Shown: piece by piece, positions 1 through 6,680 of the stretch | Layout: each line of letters begins with the position of its first letter | Position numbering within the stretch: the first letter of the stretch is position 1 | Assembly (NCBI GenBank): GCA_002694095.1 | Contig: NZLD01000065.1 | Span: 1-8,769 of the forward strand | Source of the DNA: Micrococcales bacterium | GTDB lineage: Bacteria > Actinomycetota > Actinomycetes > S36-B12 | Length of the DNA stretch: 8,769 nt | Direction: 5' to 3' | Translations under genes and position numbers: made by a program | Notes under the pieces: generated by a model | Seen by the model: the letters and a program-made list of their open reading frames with translations, nothing else | Database searches by the model: none | Told to the model about the DNA's origin: nothing

Positions 1-1
1 C

Positions 2-598
2 GGCTTCCCGGAGGGCGACCCACCGCCTCCGCTGCCACCGGAATCGTTCGCGGCACGACCACTCGAGGAAGTCACTCCAGCGCTGGTGCGGGCACTGCGG
101 GAGTTCCGTCCGCACGTTGTGACGACGTACGACGAGAAGGGCGGATATCCCCACCCCGACCACGTGCGCACCCACGAAATCACCATGGCCGCTGTCCGAG
201 AAGCAGCCGACGGCAACTACGCCCCAGAACTTGGGGAGCCGCATCAAGTGTCCAAGGTTTATTACAACCAGCAGTTCTCAAAGACGCGCGTTGCCACCTT
301 GCACAAGGCGATGCTCGATGCTGGCTTGGAGTCTCCCTACGCCGAGTGGTTGGAGAACTGGAAGGATCGAGACGACAACTTCCAGCGCGTGACGACCCAA
401 GTTCACGCTGCGGAGTACTTCCCCATTCGTGACGAGGCTCTGCGGGCTCACGCGACGCAGATCGATCCGGACGGCCCATGGTTCGCGGTCCCGCTGCCTA
501 TACAGCAGGAGATGTGGCCTACCGAAGATTTCGAATTAGCGTGGTCCATCATCGATGCGCAAGCCCCGGAAAGCGATCTCTTCGCCGGACTGCGATGA
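2..598 (+). CDS. mca: Mycothiol S-conjugate amidase, 3' part (5' end outside window)
   Basis: This is a zinc amidase of the LmbE/PIG-L family that cleaves mycothiol-toxin conjugates in the cytosol, releasing a mercapturic acid for export and GlcN-Ins for mycothiol recycling. The open frame runs from the first bases of the window, so 198 C-terminal residues are visible. The family is about 290 residues long, so roughly 90 are missing, including the N-terminal AHPDDE zinc motif. Visible hallmarks are the GFPEGDPPPPLP segment at the edge, the second metal motif GGYPHPDH (residues 48-55 of the fragment), and a late HATQIDPDGPWF segment. The YDExGGYPHPDH form points to Mca rather than its paralogue MshB, which deacetylates GlcNAc-Ins. 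A GTG at 86 is internal and not the start. A small membrane protein gene follows 25 nt downstream. The family call is firm; Mca over MshB is very likely. Confidence 0.9.
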   Translation, partial: GFPEGDPPPPLPPESFAARPLEEVTPALVRALREFRPHVVTTYDEKGGYPHPDHVRTHEITMAAVREAADGNYAPELGEPHQVSKVYYNQQFSKTRVATLHKAMLDAGLESPYAEWLENWKDRDDNFQRVTTQVHAAEYFPIRDEALRAHATQIDPDGPWFAVPLPIQQEMWPTEDFELAWSIIDAQAPESDLFAGLR

Positions 599-623
599 AC
601 ACGAGGGTTAGAGGAGAGGATTC

Positions 624-899
624 ATGAACAGCAATGTCAGCCAGGTCATTGACGGAGCTGGTCCCATCACGGGTTTATTCGTCCTCCTGCTCGGCGTTGC
701 CGTGTTCTTTATCTGGCGCTCACTGAACAAGCAGATGAAGAAGGTCGATGCGACGCTTCCCGGTGGACCGGAAGACACTGAGCACGTAACTGCCGAGCAA
801 ACAGAAACCGCACCAACAGGCACTGAACCGTTGAACGATGATCGCGTCCCTAACTCAGCGAAAACGCGTGGCGAGGATGACTCCACCAAACACGAGTGA
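624..899 (+). CDS. Small single-pass membrane protein downstream of mca
   Basis: This 91-residue protein has no function I recognise. A hydrophobic segment at about residues 13-31 is followed by a basic stretch (NKQMKKV), so the long C-terminal tail probably faces the cytosol. The tail (about 42-91) is hydrophilic, acidic and rich in Thr, Glu and Asp, and is probably disordered. The ATG start is well supported by a purine-rich Shine-Dalgarno sequence (GAGGAGAGGA, 611-620). M. tuberculosis also carries a short ORF directly after mca, so the pairing may be conserved, but I infer homology from position only. The 3' end overlaps the likely start of the SURF1 gene by 23 nt, which suggests coupled translation. 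Confidence 0.75.
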   Translation: MNSNVSQVIDGAGPITGLFVLLLGVAVFFIWRSLNKQMKKVDATLPGGPEDTEHVTAEQTETAPTGTEPLNDDRVPNSAKTRGEDDSTKHE

Positions 900-1614
900 A
901 CGTGACTCGGAGCGGCTGTGGCGCACGGCTCTGACCCCACGATGGCTCTCCGCCTTGCTGGCGCTGATTGTGCTCGTGGTGGCGTTCATCGTTCTGGGAC
1001 GGTGGCAGTGGGATCGGACCCAAGACATTCTTGCGGCCGAGCGTTCGGCCGCGGCGGCACCGATCGACCTTGCCGAACTCGTCGATGACCAGGGATCGTG
1101 GAATAACGCGGACATCGGTCGGACGGTCAATCTCCAGGGCACGTTCACCGACGATGAGTTGCTCCTTGCCAATCGTGAACTCGATGGTCAGGCGGGCGTG
1201 TGGGTCGTCACTCGCTTCGAACTAGACGGTGGTCAGACGGTGGCGGTGGTCCGCGGGTGGCTGCCCGACGACGCCTTTCCCTCGCCACTGTCGCGGCAGA
1301 GCGTGATCATCCAGGGTGTGTTGCACCCCGACGAAGAGTTCTACGAGGGCGCCAATGCGACCCGAGTGGTGACCGTCGACTCGGCCGCCCTGGCCGATGC
1401 GTGGGGCGAAGACGTGATCGACGGCTACGTGATTTTGGGCGGAGACCAGGGAGATCCTGCCCGGGGAGTCCCCATGCTGGTCCCACCGACCGTTCAGGTG
1501 GGAGATGTTGCTTTTCCGCTGCAGAACTTCTTCTACGCCATTCAATGGTGGGTCTTCGCGCTATTTGCCGTGGTGATCTACGCCCGCTGGCTGTATCTGG
1601 ATGCAAAGAAGTAG
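877..1614 (+). CDS. SURF1-family cytochrome c oxidase assembly protein
   Basis: SURF1 proteins help insert haem a into subunit I of aa3-type cytochrome c oxidase at the cytoplasmic membrane. This protein (245 aa from ATG 877) has the family layout of a transmembrane helix at each end (about 24-40 and 220-237) with an extracytoplasmic domain between. It also has the family motifs: GRWQWDR (41-47) straight after helix 1, the VVTRF strand (110-114), VAVVRGWLP (122-130) and NFFYAIQWWVF (217-227) leading into helix 2. The start is uncertain. ATG 838 would overlap the preceding gene by 62 nt and has no Shine-Dalgarno sequence. GTG 868 is also open. I prefer ATG 877 because it gives the shortest overlap and a normal N-terminus, although its GAGG lies directly against the start codon. 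The pfkB-type gene starts 10 nt after the stop. Confidence 0.88.
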   Translation: MTPPNTSERDSERLWRTALTPRWLSALLALIVLVVAFIVLGRWQWDRTQDILAAERSAAAAPIDLAELVDDQGSWNNADIGRTVNLQGTFTDDELLLANRELDGQAGVWVVTRFELDGGQTVAVVRGWLPDDAFPSPLSRQSVIIQGVLHPDEEFYEGANATRVVTVDSAALADAWGEDVIDGYVILGGDQGDPARGVPMLVPPTVQVGDVAFPLQNFFYAIQWWVFALFAVVIYARWLYLDAKK

Positions 1615-1624
1615 GTTTCCGCAG

Positions 1625-2536
1625 GTGATCACCGTGATGGGCGAAGCCCTCATCGACATTATCGTCGATGGCGAGGGTGAGGTGGCCGCCGCGGCCATCG
1701 GTGGGGCCCCCTTGAATACCGCGCGGACTCTCGCTCGTCTCGATGTCCCTGTCTCATTTCTCGGCGGAATGTCCACCGACGCTTTCGGGCGCCGAATCGC
1801 CCGAATGCTCGAAGACGATGGTGTCGGCTACGCACTCGGCTCGGCGATGGATGCTCCGACCACGCTCGCTATCGCGGAGATCGATAGCGAGGGAGCGGCG
1901 ACGTACCGATTCGTCTTCGACGGGACATCCGCCACGCTTGTGACACCCGAGCAGGCCATCGCGGCTGTCGGAGAGGACTGCCGCGTGCTGCACGTAGGCA
2001 CTCTGGCCCTAGTGATGGAACCGCTGGCCGAAGCAACCCGCGCAGTCGTGCAGGCTGCTGGGCTGGAGCGCATCGTCATGGTGGATCCGAATTGCCGCCC
2101 GGCCGTGATGGCTGGATCACGAGTATTCGAATCGACGTTGGAGGCCGTGATGACGCGCGCCGACGTCGTGAAGGTCAGTGGCGACGATCTGGCTTTCCTG
2201 TACCCGGGTGAGCGACCGTCGACAGCTGCCGAGCAGATCCATATGCGCAGCGGAGCAACGGTCCTGTTCACCGATGGCGCGAATTCGGTCGAAGTCATCT
2301 GTGCCGGGGGCAAAGAAGTGCTTCCGGTTCCCTCGGTGGCCGTTGTCGACACCGTCGGCGCCGGTGATTCCTTCAGCGGTGGCTTCCTGGCCCATTGGCT
2401 GCGGCACGCCTGGGGCCGTGAAGAGTTGAGCGATGTGGACAAGGTGATCGCTGCGGCCGAGTTCGGCATCACCGTTGCAGGCATCACGTGCCAGCGGGCC
2501 GGGGCGGATCCGCCCTTCACTTCGGAAGTGTCGTAA
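1625..2536 (+). CDS. PfkB-family carbohydrate kinase (fructokinase-like)
   Basis: This is a ribokinase-fold sugar kinase that phosphorylates a sugar hydroxyl with ATP in the cytosol. Read from GTG 1625 it has 303 residues, normal for the family. Visible motifs are the N-terminal GEALIDI (6-12), the substrate-side GGAPLNTA (26-33) with its di-glycine hinge, DPNCRP (154-159), and the second PfkB signature DTVGAGDSF (242-250), whose Asp248 is the catalytic base. A late GADPP (293-297) resembles bacterial fructokinases, so fructose is a reasonable guess, but substrate cannot be read from sequence and no sugar transporter adjoins. An ATG at 1601 is in frame but lies inside the SURF1 gene. GTG 1625 is preceded by AGTAGG about 9 nt upstream and gives the typical N-terminus. 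It appears to be the last gene of the mca cluster. Confidence 0.88.
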   Translation: MITVMGEALIDIIVDGEGEVAAAAIGGAPLNTARTLARLDVPVSFLGGMSTDAFGRRIARMLEDDGVGYALGSAMDAPTTLAIAEIDSEGAATYRFVFDGTSATLVTPEQAIAAVGEDCRVLHVGTLALVMEPLAEATRAVVQAAGLERIVMVDPNCRPAVMAGSRVFESTLEAVMTRADVVKVSGDDLAFLYPGERPSTAAEQIHMRSGATVLFTDGANSVEVICAGGKEVLPVPSVAVVDTVGAGDSFSGGFLAHWLRHAWGREELSDVDKVIAAAEFGITVAGITCQRAGADPPFTSEVS

Positions 2537-2550
2537 TCGACGTCGTGGTC

Positions 2551-2556
2551 TAGGTT
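2551..2556 (+). promoter_or_regulatory. Candidate -10 box of a leaderless promoter for the DUF3817 gene
   Basis: TAGGTT fits the actinobacterial TANNNT -10 pattern and ends 6 nt before the ATG at 2563, so transcription would begin at or next to the start codon. The only GGAG nearby (2558-2561) is 1 nt from the ATG, too close to act as a Shine-Dalgarno sequence. No convincing -35 element is seen. Confidence 0.45.
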
Positions 2557-2562
2557 CGGAGC

Positions 2563-2922
2563 ATGGAAAAACTGCCCGGCGCACTACTGCGCTTTCGAGT
2601 GATGGCGTACGTCACCGGTGTGGTGCTCGGTGTGCTCACCGTGTGGTTAGTGATCGGGTACGGATTCCTTGACTACGCCAACACCGAGGTCAAGCCCGAT
2701 CTCTACCGATGGCTGTGGACCGCGCATGGATGGCTGTACGTGGTGTACCTCGTTGCGGGTGTGGATCTGTGTTTCCGCATCAAGTTGTCGGTGATTCGAA
2801 CACTGGCGGTTCTCCTCGCCGGAACCATTCCCTTTATGAGTTTCGTCGCCGACTATCAACTACACAAGTACGTACGGACCCGCGGCCTCGGCCCGAGCGA
2901 GGAAACCTCAGATTCGCCGTAG
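2563..2922 (+). CDS. DUF3817 integral membrane protein
   Basis: This 119-residue polytopic membrane protein belongs to DUF3817, a small family of unknown function widespread in Actinobacteria and other bacteria. Three membrane segments are visible at about 13-33, 51-70 and 76-97. Family-like features are the HGWLYVVYL motif (55-63) opening helix 2, the short basic loop FRIKLS between helices 2 and 3, and GTIPFMSFVAD (87-97) in helix 3. The C-terminus is short, charged and probably cytosolic. It lies 26 nt after the sugar-kinase gene but lacks a usable Shine-Dalgarno sequence, so it probably has its own start site as a leaderless mRNA. It converges on ung, with 51 nt between the two stop codons and no strong terminator hairpin visible there. 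Confidence 0.8.
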   Translation: MEKLPGALLRFRVMAYVTGVVLGVLTVWLVIGYGFLDYANTEVKPDLYRWLWTAHGWLYVVYLVAGVDLCFRIKLSVIRTLAVLLAGTIPFMSFVADYQLHKYVRTRGLGPSEETSDSP

Positions 2923-2973
2923 CCTCGCGAGTACGCGGAAGCGCGCGGGAGCGAGCGACCTACGAAAAGCCTT

Positions 2974-3651
2974 CTACGGAAGCGACCAATCGATCGGTTC
3001 GGCTCCGAGGTCTTCAAGCATCTCGTTCGCGCGACTGAACGGTCGCGATCCAAAAAATCCACGATCGGCGGACATCGGGCTGGGGTGCGGGCTTGCGATG
3101 ACAGGTGCGTCATCGAAGAGCCCGGACGCGGTCTGTGCGTCCTTGCCCCACAAGATCGCCACCACCGGTTGATCCGGCCGTGCAGCGATCGCTGTGATCG
3201 CTGCTTCGGTGAATTCCTCCCAGCCGTGACCCCGGTGGCTTCCCGGTTGTCCCTGTTGGACGGTGAGCACACGATTCAGCAGAAGCACACCCTGGGTAGT
3301 CCACGGCGTGAGATCGCCGCTGCTGGGTGCCGCAACGCCGAGATCAGCGGCGAGCTCGGTGTAGATGTTGGTGAGACTTCGGGGAATGGGTCGGACGTCC
3401 GGGGCGACGGAAAACGACAGACCGACAGCGTGTCCGGGCGTCGGGTACGGGTCTTGACCGACGATCACGACCCGGACGTCGCTCAACGGCTGAGTGAGGG
3501 CGCGAAGAATGTGGTTGCCCGCCGGTGCCCACGGTCGATTAGCCGCGGATTCTGCCCGCAAGAACTCTCCGATAGATGCGAGGTTGTCTCGTTGCCCGGC
3601 CATGTCGGGGATCCAGGATTCGTGAACGAGATCGTCGAGTTGCTGCGCCAC
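2974..3651 (-). CDS. ung: Uracil-DNA glycosylase, family 1
   Basis: Ung removes uracil from DNA (from cytosine deamination or dUTP use) by cleaving the N-glycosidic bond, starting base-excision repair. Read from GTG 3651 it has 225 residues, close to the mycobacterial protein. Visible motifs are the water-activating loop GQDPYP (65-70, Asp67 catalytic), [12 protein letters not shown] (70-81), the uracil-recognition strand [10 protein letters not shown] (121-130, Asn126), WGKDAQ (168-173), and [17 protein letters not shown] (189-205, His189 catalytic). The GQDPYP form, with Pro where E. coli has His, is usual in actinobacteria. Met193 occupies the place of the DNA-intercalating leucine (E. coli Leu191), which is unusual. 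A GTG at 3678 is also open, but the Shine-Dalgarno AAGGG and the match of the N-terminus to mycobacterial Ung favour 3651. It lies 39 nt after modC and may be the last gene of the mod operon. Confidence 0.95.
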   Translation of the reverse strand: MAQQLDDLVHESWIPDMAGQRDNLASIGEFLRAESAANRPWAPAGNHILRALTQPLSDVRVVIVGQDPYPTPGHAVGLSFSVAPDVRPIPRSLTNIYTELAADLGVAAPSSGDLTPWTTQGVLLLNRVLTVQQGQPGSHRGHGWEEFTEAAITAIAARPDQPVVAILWGKDAQTASGLFDDAPVIASPHPSPMSADRGFFGSRPFSRANEMLEDLGAEPIDWSLP

Positions 3652-3658
3652 AGCGACA

Positions 3659-3663
3659 CCCTT
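3659..3663 (-). promoter_or_regulatory. Ribosome-binding site that fixes the ung start
   Basis: AAGGG on the minus strand lies 7 nt before GTG 3651. The upstream in-frame GTG at 3678 has no comparable site, so the shorter protein is preferred. Confidence 0.6.
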
Positions 3664-3690
3664 GCAGACCGCGGTCACCGATGGGCGACG

Positions 3691-4725
3691 TCAGGCGGAA
3701 TGCACCAAGACGTCCGTTGCCTTCACGCTCGCCCAGATCTCTCGCCCGGGCGCGATGCCGAGTTCGGCAACGGCTGCCGGGGTGATCGCCGCGGATAGCG
3801 GCGGAGGCCCGGCAAGGTCGACCCGCACGTGCTCGCCATGGGCGTCGACCCGGGTCACCGATGTCCGCCAGACGTTCCGCGCGCTGCCCTCGGGTTTCCC
3901 AGTGTGCAAGGAGATCGCCTGTGGTCGAATCACGGCCACCACGGTGCCGTCGGTCTCGACGCTGGTGATCAACTCGCCCCCCGCATCGCACGCGATCACC
4001 CCGTTTTTGGCAACACCGCGCACGAGCGTTACCCCCAGAACCGTCGCGAGGTATTCGGTGCGGGGCTCACGAGCGACGACCGCCGTAGGTCCCTCCTGGG
4101 TGACGCGGCCGTCTTCGAGGACGACGATGCGATCCGCGAGTACGAGTGCGTCCACCGGGTCGTGGGTGACGATGACAGTGCCGTGCTGGAACTGCTGCAG
4201 AAAATTGCGTAGTTCGGCACGCACCCCTTGTTTCGTGGACGCGTCGAGTGCGGCCAAGGGTTCGTCGAGAAGGAGAAGGCGTGGACTGGTGCTCAGGGCT
4301 CGCGCGAGGGCGACCCGTTGTGCTTGCCCTCCGGACAGTTCGTTGGGCTTGTGATCAAGCAGGTCGGTCAAGCCGAGCGCGGCGATCCATTCGCCCTCGG
4401 ATGCGATGCCGAGGTTCTTCGGACCGAAGGCGATGTTCTGGCGGACCGTCATGTGTGGAAACAGCAGGTAGTCCTGGAACAGCACTCCGACGCGTCGGTG
4501 CTCGGGTGGAAGGAAGATCGCTTGCGCCGGCTCATCGACGGAGGTCGAATCGATGCGTATGTAGCCGTCGTCGATGGCCCGCAAACCAGCGATAGCGGTG
4601 AGCAGCGTGCTCTTGCCGGCGCCGTTCGGCCCGAGGAGAGCCACCGTCTCTCCCGCTTGGCAGGTGAGTTCCGCGTCGATCGTGACGGTGCCGACGGTGG
4701 TGGTGATGTGTGCGGCCAGACTCAT
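3691..4725 (-). CDS. modC: Molybdate ABC transporter ATP-binding protein
   Basis: This is the cytosolic ATPase that drives molybdate (possibly also tungstate) import with ModA and ModB. It has 344 residues. The nucleotide-binding domain shows Walker A GPNGAGKST (32-40), the Q-loop at Gln84, signature LSGGQ (130-134), Walker B LLLLDE (150-155), the D-loop ALD (159-161) and switch His188. The C-terminal part (about 230-344) carries a TOBE/Mop domain, clearest in VTRV (290-293), AELGIAPG (320-327) and ASVKATDVLVH (332-342), which in this family can bind molybdate and regulate transport. The ATG overlaps the modB stop as ATGA and is preceded by GGGGAG (minus strand, 4737-4732) at 6 nt spacing. 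The Mop domain separates ModC from other importer ATPases such as CysA. Confidence 0.93.
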   Translation of the reverse strand: MSLAAHITTTVGTVTIDAELTCQAGETVALLGPNGAGKSTLLTAIAGLRAIDDGYIRIDSTSVDEPAQAIFLPPEHRRVGVLFQDYLLFPHMTVRQNIAFGPKNLGIASEGEWIAALGLTDLLDHKPNELSGGQAQRVALARALSTSPRLLLLDEPLAALDASTKQGVRAELRNFLQQFQHGTVIVTHDPVDALVLADRIVVLEDGRVTQEGPTAVVAREPRTEYLATVLGVTLVRGVAKNGVIACDAGGELITSVETDGTVVAVIRPQAISLHTGKPEGSARNVWRTSVTRVDAHGEHVRVDLAGPPPLSAAITPAAVAELGIAPGREIWASVKATDVLVHSA

Positions 4726-5555
4726 GATCTGCTCCCCAGGAAACGGCCACGAAGGGAGATCAGAACGGTCAGCGACACGGCGAGCAGCACCAGACTCAAT
4801 GCCAGCGCCTCATCCCTGCTCACTTCCAGTGCCGAGTAGACCGCCAGGGGAAGGGTTTGGGTGACTCCCGGAAAATTCCCGGCGAACGTGATCGTGGCTC
4901 CGAATTCCCCGAGGGCTCGTGCCCAGGCGAGCACGATGCCGGCGATGAGTGAAGCGGAGATCATCGGCACAGTGACGCGGAAGAAGACAGTGCGCGGAGG
5001 CGCCCCCAGCGTGCGTGCGGCCATTTCGAAGCGTGGGTCGATTCCGCGGAGCGCTCCTTCCACCGTGAGTACCAGAAATGGCAGGGCGACGAACGCTTCG
5101 GCCATCACCACGCCCGCGGTACTGAAGGGGAGTTGGATGCCGAACCAGTCATACAGGTACTGACCGAGCAACCCGCGCCTACCGAAGGCCGTCAGCAGAG
5201 CCACTCCACCCACCACCGGCGGAAGAACCAACGGAAGCAGCACCACGCCACGGACCAGGCGTTGGCCGCGGAACTCGCGTCTGGCCAGAACCCACGCGAG
5301 CGGCACGCCGAGAATCGTGGCGACCGCAGCCGCCAGAATCGACGAGACCAAAGACAAGCGCAAGGCCTCGACGGCCCTCGGGCTCGCGAGGAGTTCCGGG
5401 AGTTCAGACCACGGGGTTTCCCGCAACAGTCCGGCCAGCGGAATCAACAAGAACGCCAACGCGACGAATGCCAGCACCAACACCAGTGACGGTGCCTGCG
5501 CCTGGGCTCGTTTGTGGTGGCGTTCGCGTTGGCGTTGGCCAGTGCTCGTTCTCAC
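4722..5555 (-). CDS. modB: Molybdate ABC transporter permease
   Basis: This is the membrane channel subunit of the molybdate importer. Read from GTG 5555 it has 277 residues. A very basic N-terminus rich in Arg, His and Gln (about 1-20) precedes the first helix (about 24-44). Five or so further hydrophobic segments follow, the usual number for ModB/CysT permeases. The cytoplasmic EAA-type loop that docks on ModC reads EMAARTLGAPP (177-187) and is followed by the conserved ARALGEFGA (212-220). A GTG at 5573 would add six residues inside modA. I prefer 5555 because it makes a GTGA overlap with the modA stop, like the other junctions of this operon, and has a G-rich stretch just upstream. Confidence 0.92.
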   Translation of the reverse strand: MRTSTGQRQRERHHKRAQAQAPSLVLVLAFVALAFLLIPLAGLLRETPWSELPELLASPRAVEALRLSLVSSILAAAVATILGVPLAWVLARREFRGQRLVRGVVLLPLVLPPVVGGVALLTAFGRRGLLGQYLYDWFGIQLPFSTAGVVMAEAFVALPFLVLTVEGALRGIDPRFEMAARTLGAPPRTVFFRVTVPMISASLIAGIVLAWARALGEFGATITFAGNFPGVTQTLPLAVYSALEVSRDEALALSLVLLAVSLTVLISLRGRFLGSRS

Positions 5556-6295
5556 GGGGTCCCGAACCCCCACGATCTAAGAATCGACTGACCATCGTCG
5601 CCGAGAACGAAGTCCACGAACTGAGTCGCGAGATCCCGAGAGTTGTCGTCTGCGGTGGCAGTAACGGCGATCGGGTAGGAGTTGATCACGTTGGACTCAC
5701 TCGAAATGTCAATGCCGTGAACTCGGTCCCCGGCGGCCGTGATGTCGGTGCGGTAGACGATGCCGGCATCGGCTTCGTCCTGGATGACCTTCGTCAGCAC
5801 TGCGCGGACATCGCGTTCCAGGCTGGCAGGCACCACAGACAGAGCGTTCGCATCAAACAGACGCTGCGTGGCGGCGCCGCAGGGAACCGGAACATCGCAC
5901 ACGACGATGGTGATGTCGGGATGTGCGAGATCGTCGAGGCGGTTGATCCGGGCGGGATTGTTCGGCGGGACGGCGATGGCCAGTGTGTTCGTTGCGAAGA
6001 GTTCTGGTTGCTCGACGGTGCCTGCCTGGACGGCTCGATCCATGGCTTCTGATGATGCGGCTGCGAAAACGTCGACGGGTGCACCGGCAGCGAGCTGCTC
6101 CGCGAGCGTGGAGCTGCTAGCGAAATTGAACCGCACCGCGATGCCGGGATTGTCTTGCTCGAAGGCGGCGCCGAGCGCGATGAACGAATCCGTCAACGAA
6201 GCGGCAGCGGAGACAGTAATGGTGGTCGTGTTGTCGCTGGAGCAGGCAGTGAGTCCGAACAACGCCGCCACCAGCACAGACACCGCACGTTTCAC
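5552..6295 (-). CDS. modA: Molybdate-binding lipoprotein of the ABC transporter
   Basis: This is the extracellular solute-binding protein that captures molybdate and delivers it to ModB. It has 247 residues. The N-terminus is a lipoprotein signal, KR followed by a hydrophobic stretch and lipobox LTAC, so Cys18 would be lipidated and the protein anchored outside the membrane. The oxyanion-binding elements of the family are visible: SAAASL (29-34), the ASSST serines (59-63), PCGAA (138-142), and DAGIVYRTD (176-184) with the conserved Tyr181. Cys133 and Cys139 flank the third element and could form a disulfide. The start is GTG 6295, which overlaps the regulator stop as GTGA. The upstream Shine-Dalgarno sequence is weak, consistent with translational coupling. 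Confidence 0.94.
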   Translation of the reverse strand: MKRAVSVLVAALFGLTACSSDNTTTITVSAAASLTDSFIALGAAFEQDNPGIAVRFNFASSSTLAEQLAAGAPVDVFAAASSEAMDRAVQAGTVEQPELFATNTLAIAVPPNNPARINRLDDLAHPDITIVVCDVPVPCGAATQRLFDANALSVVPASLERDVRAVLTKVIQDEADAGIVYRTDITAAGDRVHGIDISSESNVINSYPIAVTATADDNSRDLATQFVDFVLGDDGQSILRSWGFGTP

Positions 6296-6672
6296 GCAGT
6301 GTCCACGATGACGTTCGTGGACTTGACGCTCGCGGCGGCGCGCACACCCGGTTCGATTCCGAGGTCCTCGACCGCCTCCCTGCTCAGCAGTGAGATCACA
6401 CGGTGCGGGCCGGACTGGATCTCGACAAGTGCCATCACGCCGTCCTTCTCTACACGGGTGACAATGCCGGGGAATCGGTTGCGGGCGGACACGTTGAGGT
6501 GAGGAAGTTCCGGTGCGGCTTCGCGCATCAGGCGTGCGACGTCAGACCCGAGCACGGTGGCCGGCCCGGTGTCCGACGTGGATGTGAGGCGACCGGAGTC
6601 GATCCACCGGCGAACGGTGTCGTCACTCACTCCCAGGAGTGCGGCTGCTTCACTAATCCGCAAATGCGTCAC
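6292..6672 (-). CDS. HTH-Mop domain protein, predicted molybdate-responsive regulator of the mod operon
   Basis: This is a 126-residue one-component regulator. Residues 4-26 form a MerR/excisionase-type helix-turn-helix (RISEAAALLGVSDDTVRRWID), followed by a short wing (27-45). Residues 60-126 form a single Mop/TOBE domain (VTRV 71-74, VEDLGIEPG 101-109, ASVKSTNVIV 114-123), a fold that binds molybdate. It is thus a functional counterpart of ModE, but built differently: ModE has a winged helix and two Mop domains. Because Mop sites form between subunits, it probably works as an oligomer. It is the first gene of the mod operon and overlaps modA by 4 nt. GTG 6672 has no Shine-Dalgarno sequence and sits just behind a good promoter, so the mRNA looks leaderless. 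The domains are clear; the regulatory role and the sign of regulation are inferred. Confidence 0.85.
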   Translation of the reverse strand: MTHLRISEAAALLGVSDDTVRRWIDSGRLTSTSDTGPATVLGSDVARLMREAAPELPHLNVSARNRFPGIVTRVEKDGVMALVEIQSGPHRVISLLSREAVEDLGIEPGVRAAASVKSTNVIVDTA

Positions 6673-6680
6673 AAAAGAGC

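Noticed and set aside
838..876. Earlier SURF1 start at ATG 838
   Set aside because: It would overlap the preceding gene by 62 nt, lacks a Shine-Dalgarno sequence, and adds a basic stretch not expected in the family.
1828..2520. Minus-strand open frame of 230 codons opposite the sugar kinase
   Set aside because: Antisense frame opposite a full PfkB protein with intact signatures; no domain and no ribosome-binding site noted.
2923..2973. Possible bidirectional terminator between the DUF3817 gene and ung
   Set aside because: There are short GC-rich inverted fragments (CGCG-AGTA-CGCG), but no stable stem followed by a T-run on either strand that I can support.
3085..3798. Plus-strand open frame of 237 codons opposite ung
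   Set aside because: The minus strand encodes an unmistakable uracil-DNA glycosylase; the plus frame has no family features.
3662..4354. Plus-strand open frame of 230 codons opposite modC
   Set aside because: Serine-, arginine- and threonine-rich translation typical of an antisense frame, opposite a complete ABC ATPase.
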